A DNA stretch of 64,000 nucleotides from JADJYF01 sp965278995 (GTDB lineage: Bacteria > Pseudomonadota > Gammaproteobacteria > Ga0077536): assembly GCA_965278995.1 (NCBI GenBank), contig OZ257136.1:62001-126000 (forward strand). Reading direction: 5' to 3'. The notes beneath the pieces were generated by a model. That model searched no databases. It saw only the letters and a list, made by a program, of their open reading frames with translations, and was not told where the DNA came from. Below are positions 48,798 to 57,832 of this stretch, in pieces; the first letter of the stretch is position 1, and the number at the start of each line of letters is the position of its first letter. The position numbers and the translations under genes were made by a program.

Positions 48798-50749
48798 GCG
48801 CTGCGATCCTCGTCGTTGACGACAGTTTGACGGTGCGCATGGATCTGGTTGACGCCTTCGAAGCGGCCGGCTTTTCCGCATTGCCCTGCGCTGATATCGA
48901 TGCGGCTCGTGATGTACTGGAAAGCACACCCGTTGGGCTGGTGATTCTCGACGTCGTGTTTCCGGATGCCGACGGCGTGGAGTTTCTCGAGGAACTTCGT
49001 GCGTCGCCAGCAACGGCACAAACTCCCGTACTGATGCTGTCGTCCGAAGCAGAGGTCAAGGACCGGATCCGGGGCCTGCAAACTGGTGCGACTGAATATG
49101 TCGGCAAACCCTACGATACGGGTTACGTGATCGCCCGCGCCCGCGAACTGCTGCAAACAAATGTAGATACATCCGGGAAAGCGACCATCCTCATCATTGA
49201 CGACAGTCCCACTTTCCGCGAGGAATTAAGCCACGCATTGGAAGGTGCGGGCTATGCCATATTGGCGGCGCCGAATGGCGAGGAGGGACTGCTGATGGCA
49301 GCGAATCATCGGCCCTCAGCCATAGTGGTCGATGGCGTCATGACAGGTATCGACGGCGCGACCGTAATACGCAAGATCCGCCTGGATTCGGCGCTCCGCG
49401 ATACGCCTTGCGTATTGCTGACAGCTTCGGTGGATCATGCTGGCGAGCTACGGGCACTGGATGCCGGTGCTGACGCTTTCGTGCGCAAGGAAGAAAGCTT
49501 CGATATTGTTCTGGCGCGGCTTGCGGCAGTCTTGCGCAGCGCCGCAGCAGCGGGCCACGGCAAGGGCGCAAGCCTGCTCGGCCCGAAAAAAATTCTGGCC
49601 GTCGACGATAGTGTGACCTATCTGCACGAGCTTGCGGAGTTGCTGCACGGCGAAGGGTATGACGTAGTCCTCGCACGATCTGGCGAAGAGGCGCTGGAGA
49701 TGCTTGCAGTTCAGCCCGTCGACTGTATCCTGATGGACTTGTTGATGCCGGGAATGGGTGGACGGGAGGCCTGCCGGCAAATCAAGATGTCCAGCGTCGT
49801 CCGCGATGTGCCGCTCATCATGCTGACAGCGGTCGAGGACCGTGGCGCGATGATCGAAGGGCTCAGTTTGGGCGCGGATGATTTTATTCAGAAGTCGGGT
49901 GAGTTCGAAATTCTGAAAGCGCGCTTGAGGGCACAGATACGTCGGAAACAATTCGAAGACGAACATCGCCGGATACGCGAAGAACTGCTGCACAAGGAAT
50001 TGGAAGCGATCGAAGCACGCGCGGCGCAAAAGCTCGCTGAAACGCAGGTGATCCATATGGAGCAACTCGAACGCAAGAACAAGGAACTCGAGGCGTTCAG
50101 CTATTCTGTTTCTCACGATTTGCGTGCGCCATTGCGTGCCATCGACGGATTCAGTCTGGTGCTGGTCGAAGACTACAATGAAAAACTCGACGATGAGGGA
50201 CGCAAATGTCTCGCGCAGGTCCGATCCTCGGCGCAGCGCATGGGCGAACTGATTGATGACCTGCTCCAGCTTTCCAAAGTCAGCCGCGCCGAATTACGTC
50301 GTGACTCAGTCGATCTCTCCGGGTTGGCGCGCAACGTTCTCGATGCCTTGCAGAAAAGCGAGCCGCAGAGGGAGGTATCACTTGAGATACAGTCTGACCT
50401 GTCGGCAATGGCGGATCGCCGCCTGATCCAGGTGGTGCTGGAGAACCTGCTGGGGAATGCTTGGAAATTCACAACGAAAACCCCTGAACCACGCATCATT
50501 TTCGGCATGGAAGCTCAGGCCGGTGCACCGGCATATTTCGTTCGCGACAACGGTGCCGGGTTCGATATGAACTATGCAGGGAAGCTCTTCCAGGCATTCC
50601 AGCGCTTGCACTCCGAAGCGGATTTCACCGGTACCGGTATCGGGCTCGCTACGGTATATCGTGTCATTGATCGACATGGTGGACGCGTTTGGGCGGATGG
50701 CAAACCTGGGCTTGGCGCGAGTTTCTTCTTCACCATTCCAAAGTCGTAA
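48794..50749 (+). CDS. Histidine kinase with three N-terminal receiver domains
   Basis: This 651-residue protein has three consecutive receivers: about residues 3-120 (VVDDSLTVRM, VILDVVFPDADG), 128-250 (IIDDSPTFRE, VVDGVMTGIDG) and 270-385 (AVDDSVTYLHE, ILMDLLMPGMGG), all keeping acidic pockets and a phospho-acceptor Asp. A HisKA follows (FSYSVSHDLRAPLRAIDG, with the phospho-His near residue 439), then a HATPase (NLLGNAWKFTTKT, VRDNGAGFDM, GTGIGLATVYRV). It is the output of this operon in place of the WspR GGDEF protein. It probably receives phosphate from CheA. Partners are unknown. Confidence 0.85.
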   Translation: MSAAILVVDDSLTVRMDLVDAFEAAGFSALPCADIDAARDVLESTPVGLVILDVVFPDADGVEFLEELRASPATAQTPVLMLSSEAEVKDRIRGLQTGATEYVGKPYDTGYVIARARELLQTNVDTSGKATILIIDDSPTFREELSHALEGAGYAILAAPNGEEGLLMAANHRPSAIVVDGVMTGIDGATVIRKIRLDSALRDTPCVLLTASVDHAGELRALDAGADAFVRKEESFDIVLARLAAVLRSAAAAGHGKGASLLGPKKILAVDDSVTYLHELAELLHGEGYDVVLARSGEEALEMLAVQPVDCILMDLLMPGMGGREACRQIKMSSVVRDVPLIMLTAVEDRGAMIEGLSLGADDFIQKSGEFEILKARLRAQIRRKQFEDEHRRIREELLHKELEAIEARAAQKLAETQVIHMEQLERKNKELEAFSYSVSHDLRAPLRAIDGFSLVLVEDYNEKLDDEGRKCLAQVRSSAQRMGELIDDLLQLSKVSRAELRRDSVDLSGLARNVLDALQKSEPQREVSLEIQSDLSAMADRRLIQVVLENLLGNAWKFTTKTPEPRIIFGMEAQAGAPAYFVRDNGAGFDMNYAGKLFQAFQRLHSEADFTGTGIGLATVYRVIDRHGGRVWADGKPGLGASFFFTIPKS

Positions 50750-50763
50750 GCAGAGGAATTGCG

Positions 50764-51210
50764 ATGAATCGACGCCGAAAGTTTTTGCTGGTGGAAGACC
50801 GGGAGGCCGACGTTCAACTGACGTTGCGGGCGTTTCGAAGGAGCGAATTCGTCAACGACATCGTGGTCGTCAGGGATGGCGAGGAGGCGCTCGATTATCT
50901 GTTTGCGAGCGGAACATATTCCGGTCGGAACGACGACTTCATGCCTGAAGTGGTTCTGCTTGACCTCAACCTTCCCAAGGTCGACGGTTTGGAGGTCTTG
51001 CGCAGGATGCGGGCCGACCCGCGCACACGCCGCATGCCTGTCGTCGTTTTGACCTCTAGTACGGAGGAACGGGATCTCATCGCCAGCTACGACCTGGGGG
51101 CAAACAGCTACGTGAGGAAGCCCGTGGACTTTATGGAGTTCGTCGAGGCTGGAAAGCAGCTCGGCTTGTATTGGTTGGTGCTGAACGAATTGCCTATGAC
51201 ACAACCCTAG
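50764..51210 (+). CDS. Single-domain response regulator (RcpA-like)
   Basis: The 148-residue protein is a stand-alone receiver of the RcpA type. It has LLVEDREADVQLTLRAF, VVLLDLNLPKVDGLEVLRRM with the phospho-Asp (about residue 67) and VVLTSSTEERDL, then KPVDFMEFVEAGKQLG. This class is often partner to phytochrome-like or hybrid kinases, here probably the triple-receiver kinase, 14 bases upstream. The start at 50764 with GAGGAATT nearby is chosen over the longer frame from 50689. Confidence 0.85.
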   Translation: MNRRRKFLLVEDREADVQLTLRAFRRSEFVNDIVVVRDGEEALDYLFASGTYSGRNDDFMPEVVLLDLNLPKVDGLEVLRRMRADPRTRRMPVVVLTSSTEERDLIASYDLGANSYVRKPVDFMEFVEAGKQLGLYWLVLNELPMTQP

Positions 51211-51512
51211 TCCGACGATCGGTTTGGGTAGCGCACAACGGTCAGGAGGCAGTCGAATTGGCGGATTCGGTAAAACCGGAGGTGGTGCTTCTCGATATTG
51301 GAATGCCCATTAAGAATGGCTACGAAGTGGCGAGAGACATCCGCGCATCGTCGTGGGCGAAAGGTCTCACGCTGAATGCAATCACTGGTTGGGGCCAGGA
51401 CGCGGATCCGCAGAAAATCAAGGCAGCGGGGTTTGATCAACATATGACCAAGCCGGTACATTTTTACACGTTACGGGCAGTGTTGGCCGCCTTGCCAAAG
51501 GCGCGAAAGTAA
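51171..51512 (+). pseudogene. Truncated receiver domain, remnant of a hybrid kinase
   Basis: The frame encodes the second half of a receiver: WVAHNGQEAVELADSVKPEV, LLDIGMPIKNGYEVARDIR with the phospho-Asp, then ITGWGQDADPQKIKAAGFDQ and MTKPVHFYTL. The ending is typical of receiver domains at the end of hybrid kinases. The first beta strand with the acidic pair is missing and the frame begins inside the end of the preceding gene with no good start codon. It is therefore most likely a remnant after deletion. Confidence 0.65.
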
Positions 51513-51549
51513 GTAAATCGCGCCGCGGAGTCGCTGCCTTTCGAGCCGC

Positions 51550-52266
51550 TCAGCTCCCCGCGCCACCCTTGCGCCGCATGACCGCGCCGAGCCCAAACAA
51601 ACCAAGACTCAGCAGGCCGAGACTCTGAGGGACGGGTACCGCGCTGATCGATAACGCGTTGAATGAGCCAAAACTGATTGAGGTGCTGTCGTCAAACGAC
51701 GCCGTCCAGCCGAAATCGCTGGTCATGATGCCCGCGAAGTTGACGTTGAGACTGAAATCCACCCCTTGCGACAGCTGGGTCCCCAGAGGCGCTGTGAAAG
51801 TGATCTGCTGGAACAAGCCGCTGTCCGCATCCAGCATCCCGTAAGTGATATCCCAGATGGTCCATGTGGACGTGTCGCTGAAATCACCGATGACGATCAG
51901 ATGATTGGTCAGGCCGGAACGAATTGCATCCTGTGTGATGCCCGCGACCCCGGATCCGGATTCGCTGCTGTCGAGGGTTAATTGGAACGACGTGGCAAAA
52001 GTACCCGATCCGCTGCTGATGTCATCGGGATTGAACGGTTGCGGCGACGAATAGAAATCCGACATCGCGAAATTGCTGTTTTCGCCGTAGGCGTCGGTGT
52101 GTGTCTGCCAGACGTTCCCCGTGCCATCTTCTCCAACGACGGACCGGGGATCAGCGGCCGGAGCGCCGCCCGAGAATGTGTCCTGCACTGCAAGGACGGG
52201 AGATGCAAGGGTCGTGGCGCAGAGCGCGACGAATGCTATTGAGAAATGTAGAACGAGGTACTTCAT
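51550..52266 (-). CDS. PEP-CTERM-type surface protein
   Basis: The 238-residue protein has a signal peptide (YLVLHFSIAFVALCATTLAS) and a C-terminal sorting signal: VPVPQSLGLLSLGLFGLGAV followed by basic MRRKGG. This is the exosortase-type PEP-CTERM tripartite pattern (motif, helix, basic tail), with VPVPQ in place of the usual VPEP. The mature beta-rich domain has Ser/Thr- and Asp-rich stretches (SSGSGTFATSFQLTLDSS). The exosortase is not in this window. It is probably a secreted or surface-anchored protein of unknown role. Confidence 0.75.
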   Translation of the reverse strand: MKYLVLHFSIAFVALCATTLASPVLAVQDTFSGGAPAADPRSVVGEDGTGNVWQTHTDAYGENSNFAMSDFYSSPQPFNPDDISSGSGTFATSFQLTLDSSESGSGVAGITQDAIRSGLTNHLIVIGDFSDTSTWTIWDITYGMLDADSGLFQQITFTAPLGTQLSQGVDFSLNVNFAGIMTSDFGWTASFDDSTSISFGSFNALSISAVPVPQSLGLLSLGLFGLGAVMRRKGGAGS

Positions 52267-52555
52267 GGTGAATAATCCTAGGTTCTAGCCTGACGAGCAA
52301 AATCGGCTGGGTTCGAACTGCCTCCATGTGCCCGCACCGGGATGGTGTGGACTGCAGGTCATGGTCGCGGAACGTTGTCGGCGCGTCTGTGCGGCACACA
52401 ACTCCCGCAGAGCGGTGGTTTCATGCGGTGTCGCACACCTGGTCCGGCATGCCAGCCGAACCCCGGCGGGTATGTCCTGCAGTACTAATCGAATTGTCAG
52501 AACTTCGTTTTCAGGAATAGCATGTCAACAACGCCAACCCGAGGTCCTCGCAGCA

Positions 52556-54202
52556 ATGCCTATCGACGTCGAGAATTTCCGTAACCGCCGCAACGATGAC
52601 CGCTGGAATCGGACGGCAGTCGGCGACATCATCGAGCGTGTGACCTGGAGCGAGCCGGACAAGCTCGCGCTCATCATGACGCCGGACTGCACGGTCGATC
52701 CGCGTTACGCGCGCGTGACCTACCGCCAGGCGAATGCGCTTATCAATCGCGTCGCCAATGCATTGCTGGCACGCGGCCTGGCGCCGGCCTCGCGCATTGC
52801 AATGCTGTGCGACAACTCCGGCGAAGCCTGGTTGTCGAAAATCGGCATCGCCAAAGCTGGGCTGGTCGCGGCGCCAATCAATGTCATGATGGCGCCAGAT
52901 GTAATCGCCGATGCGCTGGCCCATGTCGAGGCCAGGTATGCGATTGTCGATCAGGCGCAATGGGATAAGCTCGGCGCAAATCTCGCGAAGCAGGGCATCG
53001 AGCCGATCTTGGCTATCGGCCCGGCGGAGGACTACGGTGTGCCGGGTTTCGACACTTTCTTGACCGGTCACGGCGAGGACGAGCCCGATGTGCGCATCCA
53101 CGGCGATGACATCTGGGAGATCCTGTTCACTTCGGGTACCACCGCAAGGCCAAAGGCGGTGATGATTTCGCATACCTATACCTACATGACCGCTTATGCC
53201 CACGCGGTCACCATTACCCGCGGGCTTGAACACGAGAGCGATCTACGGCACGCGACGTTCACGCCGATGGTCTATCACATCGGTGATCACGCCTGCATTT
53301 TTTCCGCGCTCATTGTCGGTGGCACTGCGGTTGTCGGGCGCAAGCCGGAAGGCCCGGTGATGGCCCAGACCATCACCCGTGAACGCGTGACCTGCCTCTT
53401 CGGTGGTTCGCCTCAGTTCGTCGAAAGCGTGATCAAGGCGGTGCATGAGACGCCATTTGCCTACGACCTCGACAGTCTGACTGTGATGTATTTCGGCTGG
53501 GCGCCGCTTTCACCGGGCTCGCTGTCGGCGTTCCGCCGCTTATGCGGTCCACGCCTCAAGGTCTACGAGATCATCGGCCAGACCGAGGCCGTCGTGTGTC
53601 ATCGCTTCCACATCGACCGCAATGTCGGCATGTACCTGCGCGAGGCACCGGCCGTCAATCACGTCGGCAAGCCGAGTCCGCTGCTGGCCTCGACAGTGGT
53701 CGATACCGAAGGCCGCGATCTGCGCGGGCAGCCGGGCGTGCAGGGCGAGGCGGTCTATCGCACGCCAGCGATGTTTTCCGGCTATTACCGTGATGTCAAA
53801 GCAACCGAAGAAGCGTTCGAAGGCGGCTGGTTCCACTCGGGCGACAGCTTCGTCTATCACGATGACGACGTGCGCCTGATGGTCGACCGCTACAAGGACA
53901 TCGTGAAATCGGGTGGCGAGAATGTCTCCAGCATCCGCGTCGAATCGGTATTGCAGCAGCATCCGCAGGTCGCGCGCGCGGCGGTCATCGGTATACCGGA
54001 CGATCGCTGGGGCGAAGCGGTGACCGCCTGCATCATTCCAACTACGCCCGGCGTACTCGACGAGCAGGCCGTGATTGCTTTTGCGCGCGAGCGCCTGGCA
54101 GGGTTCGAGACGCCCAAACGGATCGTGGTGCTGGATGAGTTTCCGACCACGGTCGGCGGTAAAATCCTGAAATACAAGTTGCGGCAGGCGTTGGTGCAAT
54201 GA
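52556..54202 (+). CDS. Acyl-CoA ligase / AMP-binding enzyme
   Basis: The 548-residue protein belongs to the ANL superfamily. It has the P-loop-like A3 motif LFTSGTTARPKAVMISH (Gly replaced by Ala), VYEIIGQTEAVVCH (A5), GWFHSGDSFVYHDDD and DRYKDIVKSGGENVSSIRVE (A7-A8), and the catalytic lysine in TTVGGKILKYKL (A10). It activates a carboxylic acid to its CoA ester via an adenylate. The start at 52556 gives normal length; the frame is open from 52328. It is the first gene of a four-gene operon with two amidohydrolases and a monooxygenase. The substrate is unknown. Confidence 0.9.
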   Translation: MPIDVENFRNRRNDDRWNRTAVGDIIERVTWSEPDKLALIMTPDCTVDPRYARVTYRQANALINRVANALLARGLAPASRIAMLCDNSGEAWLSKIGIAKAGLVAAPINVMMAPDVIADALAHVEARYAIVDQAQWDKLGANLAKQGIEPILAIGPAEDYGVPGFDTFLTGHGEDEPDVRIHGDDIWEILFTSGTTARPKAVMISHTYTYMTAYAHAVTITRGLEHESDLRHATFTPMVYHIGDHACIFSALIVGGTAVVGRKPEGPVMAQTITRERVTCLFGGSPQFVESVIKAVHETPFAYDLDSLTVMYFGWAPLSPGSLSAFRRLCGPRLKVYEIIGQTEAVVCHRFHIDRNVGMYLREAPAVNHVGKPSPLLASTVVDTEGRDLRGQPGVQGEAVYRTPAMFSGYYRDVKATEEAFEGGWFHSGDSFVYHDDDVRLMVDRYKDIVKSGGENVSSIRVESVLQQHPQVARAAVIGIPDDRWGEAVTACIIPTTPGVLDEQAVIAFARERLAGFETPKRIVVLDEFPTTVGGKILKYKLRQALVQ

Positions 54203-55923
54203 CCATGGAATACGATCTCAAAATCGTCAATGCCGCGATTGCCGATGGTAGCGGCGGGCCGCTGCGCCATGGTGATATCGGCATACGTGCCGGTCGACTT
54301 GTTGCTGTCGGCGAGGCGCCAGGCAGTGCGCGCGAGACTATCGATGCAATGGGGCACATAGCTGCGCCCGGTTTCATTGACATCCATACCCACTACGACG
54401 CACAGATCCTGTGGGATCGCATGTTGACCGTCTCGCCGTGGCACGGCGTAACAACCGTCGTGATGGGCAACTGCGGATTCAGTATCGCGCCGACGCGCGC
54501 CGGTCATCGCGAGATGGTCGTACGTACGCTCGAAAATGTCGAAGGCATGACGGTCGCGGCACTCAAGGCGGGCCTGGGCGAGGTGTGGCCGTTCGAAACG
54601 TTCCCAGAGTACCTGCAGGTAATCGAAGCGCGCGGTACCGCGATCAATGTTGCCGCGATGATCGGGCACACCGCGCTGCGCACTTACGTAATGGGCGAGG
54701 AAGCGACTGAGAGGCATGCCACCACAGAAGAGATAGCGGCGATGCGCGGGCTGGTCATCGAAGCGATGCAGGCAGGCGCGCTGGGTTTTGCTACATCTCA
54801 TGCCGTGACCCATGTCGGCTGGCAGGGCAAGCCCGTGCCGAGCCGGGCCGCCTCGTTCGACGAGATCCAAACGCTGGCTTCGGCGCTCAAGGAGGCCGGA
54901 CGCGGTGGCGTGATCCAGGCGACCGTTGGTCCCACGCTTTCTTACCAGGAGTTCGTCGAATTGAGCGAGGTCTCCGGTTGCCCGGTGTCGTGGACCGCTC
55001 TACTCGCGGGGGCTGCGCTCAACAACGGCACAGCCAGCGAACAGCTCGCCATCTCCGAGCGTCTCGCCCGCGAAGGTCATCGCGTCGTGCCGCAAGTGAC
55101 GCCGCGACCGCTCAACTTCGAATATCAGCTCGCCGCGCCGTTCGTGTTCGAAGCAATGCGCATGTTCCAGCCGGTGTCGGCTGCCGATCATGCGGGCAAG
55201 CAGCGCATCTATGCGGATCCGGCGTTTCGCGCGAACTTGTGGGAGCGTCTCCAGCATCGCGTGCCCGCCAGCTTCCGTAACGGTTTTCTGGGTACCGTAA
55301 TCAGTGAGGTCCCTGGTCATCCCGAACTCGACGAACGGCTTCTGGTCGATGTTGCTGCTGAGCGCGGGTGTACGCCGGTAGACGTCTTGTTCGATCTCGG
55401 ACTCGACAGTAATCTCCAGGCCCGCTTCCGCATGCCGGTTGCGAATCATGAAGAAGATGAAGTGGCGGAACTGCTCGCGAGCAAAGATACCGTGCTTGGC
55501 CTCTCCGACGCCGGCGCTCATGCGAGCCAGCTCTGCGACGCCTGCCTGACGACCTATCTGTTCCGACGCTGGGTACGCGAGAAAAAGGCTATTCCGCTGG
55601 TCGAAGCCGTGCGCATGGTCACTTCGCGTCCGGCCGAGGTTTTCGGTATCCGCGATCGCGGCCGCCTGCAGGTGGGGCTGGCGGCAGATTTGGTGATCTT
55701 TGACCCGGAGACCATCGGCGACCTGCCGCTTGAGCGCGTGCAGGATTTCCCCGGTGGTGCCGACCGCCTGATCGCCAGGGCGCGCGGCATCGACGCCGTC
55801 ATCGTCAACGGCACGGTACTGCGGCGCGACGACCGTGACTGCATCGATCCGGCGGGTCCGCTGCCGGGGCGTTTGTTGCGCAACGGTTCACTCGATTCTA
55901 CGCAAGGGATTAATCGTTCATGA
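54199..55923 (+). CDS. D-aminoacylase-like amidohydrolase
   Basis: The 574-residue protein is an amidohydrolase-superfamily member close to N-acyl-D-amino-acid deacylases. It has GHIAAPGFIDIHTHYDAQI with the H-x-H metal ligands (about residues 60-70), MGNCGFSIAPTR, and a late DAGAHASQL and AVRMVTSRPAEVFGI typical of the family. It overlaps the ligase (ATGA) and the next gene. Together with the acyl-CoA ligase it may break an amide-linked substrate and activate the acid. The specific substrate is inferred only. Confidence 0.85.
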   Translation: MTMEYDLKIVNAAIADGSGGPLRHGDIGIRAGRLVAVGEAPGSARETIDAMGHIAAPGFIDIHTHYDAQILWDRMLTVSPWHGVTTVVMGNCGFSIAPTRAGHREMVVRTLENVEGMTVAALKAGLGEVWPFETFPEYLQVIEARGTAINVAAMIGHTALRTYVMGEEATERHATTEEIAAMRGLVIEAMQAGALGFATSHAVTHVGWQGKPVPSRAASFDEIQTLASALKEAGRGGVIQATVGPTLSYQEFVELSEVSGCPVSWTALLAGAALNNGTASEQLAISERLAREGHRVVPQVTPRPLNFEYQLAAPFVFEAMRMFQPVSAADHAGKQRIYADPAFRANLWERLQHRVPASFRNGFLGTVISEVPGHPELDERLLVDVAAERGCTPVDVLFDLGLDSNLQARFRMPVANHEEDEVAELLASKDTVLGLSDAGAHASQLCDACLTTYLFRRWVREKKAIPLVEAVRMVTSRPAEVFGIRDRGRLQVGLAADLVIFDPETIGDLPLERVQDFPGGADRLIARARGIDAVIVNGTVLRRDDRDCIDPAGPLPGRLLRNGSLDSTQGINRS

Positions 55924-57062
55924 CCAAGCCCATCATCTCGGCCGACAGCCACGTGGCCGAACCACCGAACTGCTACGTCGACTACATCGACGCGAAGTTC
56001 CGCGACCGTGCACCACGCATGGTCTATGACGACAAGCGCGGGGACATCTTTCAGATCGAGGGCAGTCAGACGCCGATTCCGATGTCGCTGATCTGCGCCG
56101 CCGGCAAGGCCCCGGAAGACATTCGGCTCAAGGGGGTTCGATTCGACGATCTCCACCGTGGTGGCTGGGATCCGGAAGCTCGGCTCGCGGATCAGGACAC
56201 GGACGGCATCAGTGCCGAAATCCTGTACCCATCGGTCGGCATGGAGATCTGCAACATCCCCGATCACGAATTCAAGCAGGCGTGCATGGAGGCCTACAAC
56301 CGCTGGCTGGCCGAGTACTGCGCAGCCCATCCGGAACGTCTTATCGGTCTCGGTCAATGTGCGGTGCGCTCACCTCACGACGGCATCAAGGAGCTCGAAG
56401 CGATCAAGCAGCACGGTTTCAAAGGCGTCATGCTGCCGGGTCTTCCGGCCCAGGAGGACTACGCGCACGAGATCTACGGCGAGTTCTTCGATGCCATGGT
56501 CAGTCTCGAACTCGTGCCGAGTTTTCATATCCTGACGTCGAGCGAGGGCCTTCGGCAGCGCCACCGCGGTTCGCGCATCAATTCGTTCATGTCGGTCGTG
56601 CGCGGCAATCAGGAATTGATGAGCATGTTCGTATTTGACGGTGTATTCATGCGTCACCCACGGCTCAAGATAGTCTCGGCCGAGGCGGACGGCGGCTGGA
56701 TCCCGCACTTCATGTATCGCATGGATCACGCCTACCAGCGCCACCGCCACTGGATGCGCGGCCGGGAGCTCGACCGGAGACCAAGTGAGTACTTCCGCGA
56801 AAACATTTATTTCACATTTCAGGACGACTACACCGCATTCAAGTTCAAGGACGACATGAACATCGAGCGCATGATGTGGGCGAACGATTTCCCACACTCC
56901 GACTCGACCTGGCCGTGGTCGCAGGACGTCCTGAAGAAGCAGTTGACTTCATTGACAGAGACCGAGTGCAATTTGATCCTGCACGACAACGCGGCCAGCC
57001 TGTACCAGCTTGATACATGTAATCTGGTGGCACCCGCTCTACCGCAGGCGATCTCGGCATAG
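55920..57062 (+). CDS. Amidohydrolase-2 family metal-dependent hydrolase
   Basis: The 380-residue protein is an ACMSD/amidohydrolase-2-type TIM barrel. It has ISADSHVAEP (metal-binding D-x-H variant), SAEILYPSVGMEICNIPDHE, YNRWLAEYCAAHPERLIGLG, KGVMLPGLP and MMWANDFPHSDSTWP (catalytic Asp, about residue 325). Members are decarboxylases or hydrolases in aromatic or heterocyclic catabolism. It starts by ATGA overlap with the D-aminoacylase-like gene, indicating one pathway. Confidence 0.85.
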   Translation: MTKPIISADSHVAEPPNCYVDYIDAKFRDRAPRMVYDDKRGDIFQIEGSQTPIPMSLICAAGKAPEDIRLKGVRFDDLHRGGWDPEARLADQDTDGISAEILYPSVGMEICNIPDHEFKQACMEAYNRWLAEYCAAHPERLIGLGQCAVRSPHDGIKELEAIKQHGFKGVMLPGLPAQEDYAHEIYGEFFDAMVSLELVPSFHILTSSEGLRQRHRGSRINSFMSVVRGNQELMSMFVFDGVFMRHPRLKIVSAEADGGWIPHFMYRMDHAYQRHRHWMRGRELDRRPSEYFRENIYFTFQDDYTAFKFKDDMNIERMMWANDFPHSDSTWPWSQDVLKKQLTSLTETECNLILHDNAASLYQLDTCNLVAPALPQAISA

Positions 57063-57108
57063 CCGGAATCAGCGTTCTTGAGCGGTATTTTATTAACGAG
57101 GGGGCTCC

Positions 57109-57402
57109 ATGACCTGTTTGGTTCATATTGAATTCCGCGCCAGGAAAGAATCCATTGACACGCTGCTCAGCTGGCTGCGCGAAATCCTTCCCGACACCCG
57201 CTGCCGCGAGGGTTGCGTATCGGTGTCCGTGACCAGAAATCAGGAAGACCCGACGAACTTCGCTTTCGTCGAGCTGTGGGACAGTCGACAGCATTACGAA
57301 CGTTATTTCGCGTGGCGCCAGCAGGAAGGCGTGCTGGATGCGCTGGCGACCATGGTTGACGGCGAGGCGAACTTCCGCTTTTTCGACATCGTCGGCGTGT
57401 AA
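57109..57402 (+). CDS. ABM-domain monooxygenase-like protein
   Basis: The 97-residue protein matches the antibiotic-biosynthesis-monooxygenase (YgiN-like) fold: HIEFRARKESIDTLLSWLRE, TRCREGCVSVSVTRNQ and FVELWDSRQHYERYFAWR. These small dimers act on quinols or on aromatic substrates. The GAGGGGG site precedes the ATG. It is likely the last gene of the amidohydrolase operon. Confidence 0.8.
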   Translation: MTCLVHIEFRARKESIDTLLSWLREILPDTRCREGCVSVSVTRNQEDPTNFAFVELWDSRQHYERYFAWRQQEGVLDALATMVDGEANFRFFDIVGV

Positions 57403-57416
57403 GGAAGCGCTGCACA

Positions 57417-57430
57417 AGGAAGCGCTTCCT
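57417..57430. promoter_or_regulatory. 14-bp palindrome downstream of the ABM gene
   Basis: AGGAAGCGCTTCCT is a perfect palindrome, preceded by a direct repeat of GGAAGCGCT. It may be a regulatory or terminator element between convergent genes, but it lacks a T-run. Confidence 0.3.
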
Positions 57431-57490
57431 GCGATATACGGAATGCCATTGCGCGAGGACTTCGCCAATGGCACGAGCAGGTGAGCGGCG

Positions 57491-57709
57491 CTACTTCGCG
57501 CCGGTTTCTTCCTTCAGGCCTTCGACGGCGCCTTCGATGGCGTCTTTGGCGTCCTCGCCGGCGTCCTGAAGCTTCTCATGTTCGCGAATGTTCAGCGCAT
57601 CCTTGGTGCCTTCGACGGCGTTCTGGACGGGCGTGCCCTGTTTGTCGCAACCGGTTACGGACAGTGCGGCAAACAAAACAGCGGATGCGATCAGGGTAAT
57701 GTTCTTCAT
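57491..57709 (-). CDS. Small lipoprotein
   Basis: This 72-residue protein has a lipoprotein signal peptide with lipobox (LFAALSVTGCDKQG, Cys near residue 21). The mature part is charged and helical with internal repeats (EKLQDAGEDAKDAIEGAVEG), possibly a coiled coil. Small lipoproteins of this style are common in the envelope of Gram-negative bacteria; function unknown. It is convergent with the ABM gene and divergent from the epimerase gene. Confidence 0.75.
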   Translation of the reverse strand: MKNITLIASAVLFAALSVTGCDKQGTPVQNAVEGTKDALNIREHEKLQDAGEDAKDAIEGAVEGLKEETGAK

Positions 57710-57832
57710 CTGAGATTCCTTGTGTGATTGGAGAATGTATGCCCGGTTCGTTGACGGGTCGCTATGGGCGACTTACGCTGCTGTGATGACTCGCCAGACG
57801 AATCCTGGTGACGCCCGGCCGGAGCCCGCTGA

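Noticed and set aside
52290..52330. GGTTCGAACTGCC, resembling a tRNA T-arm
   Set aside because: No acceptor stem, anticodon arm or CCA end can be folded around it; taken as chance.
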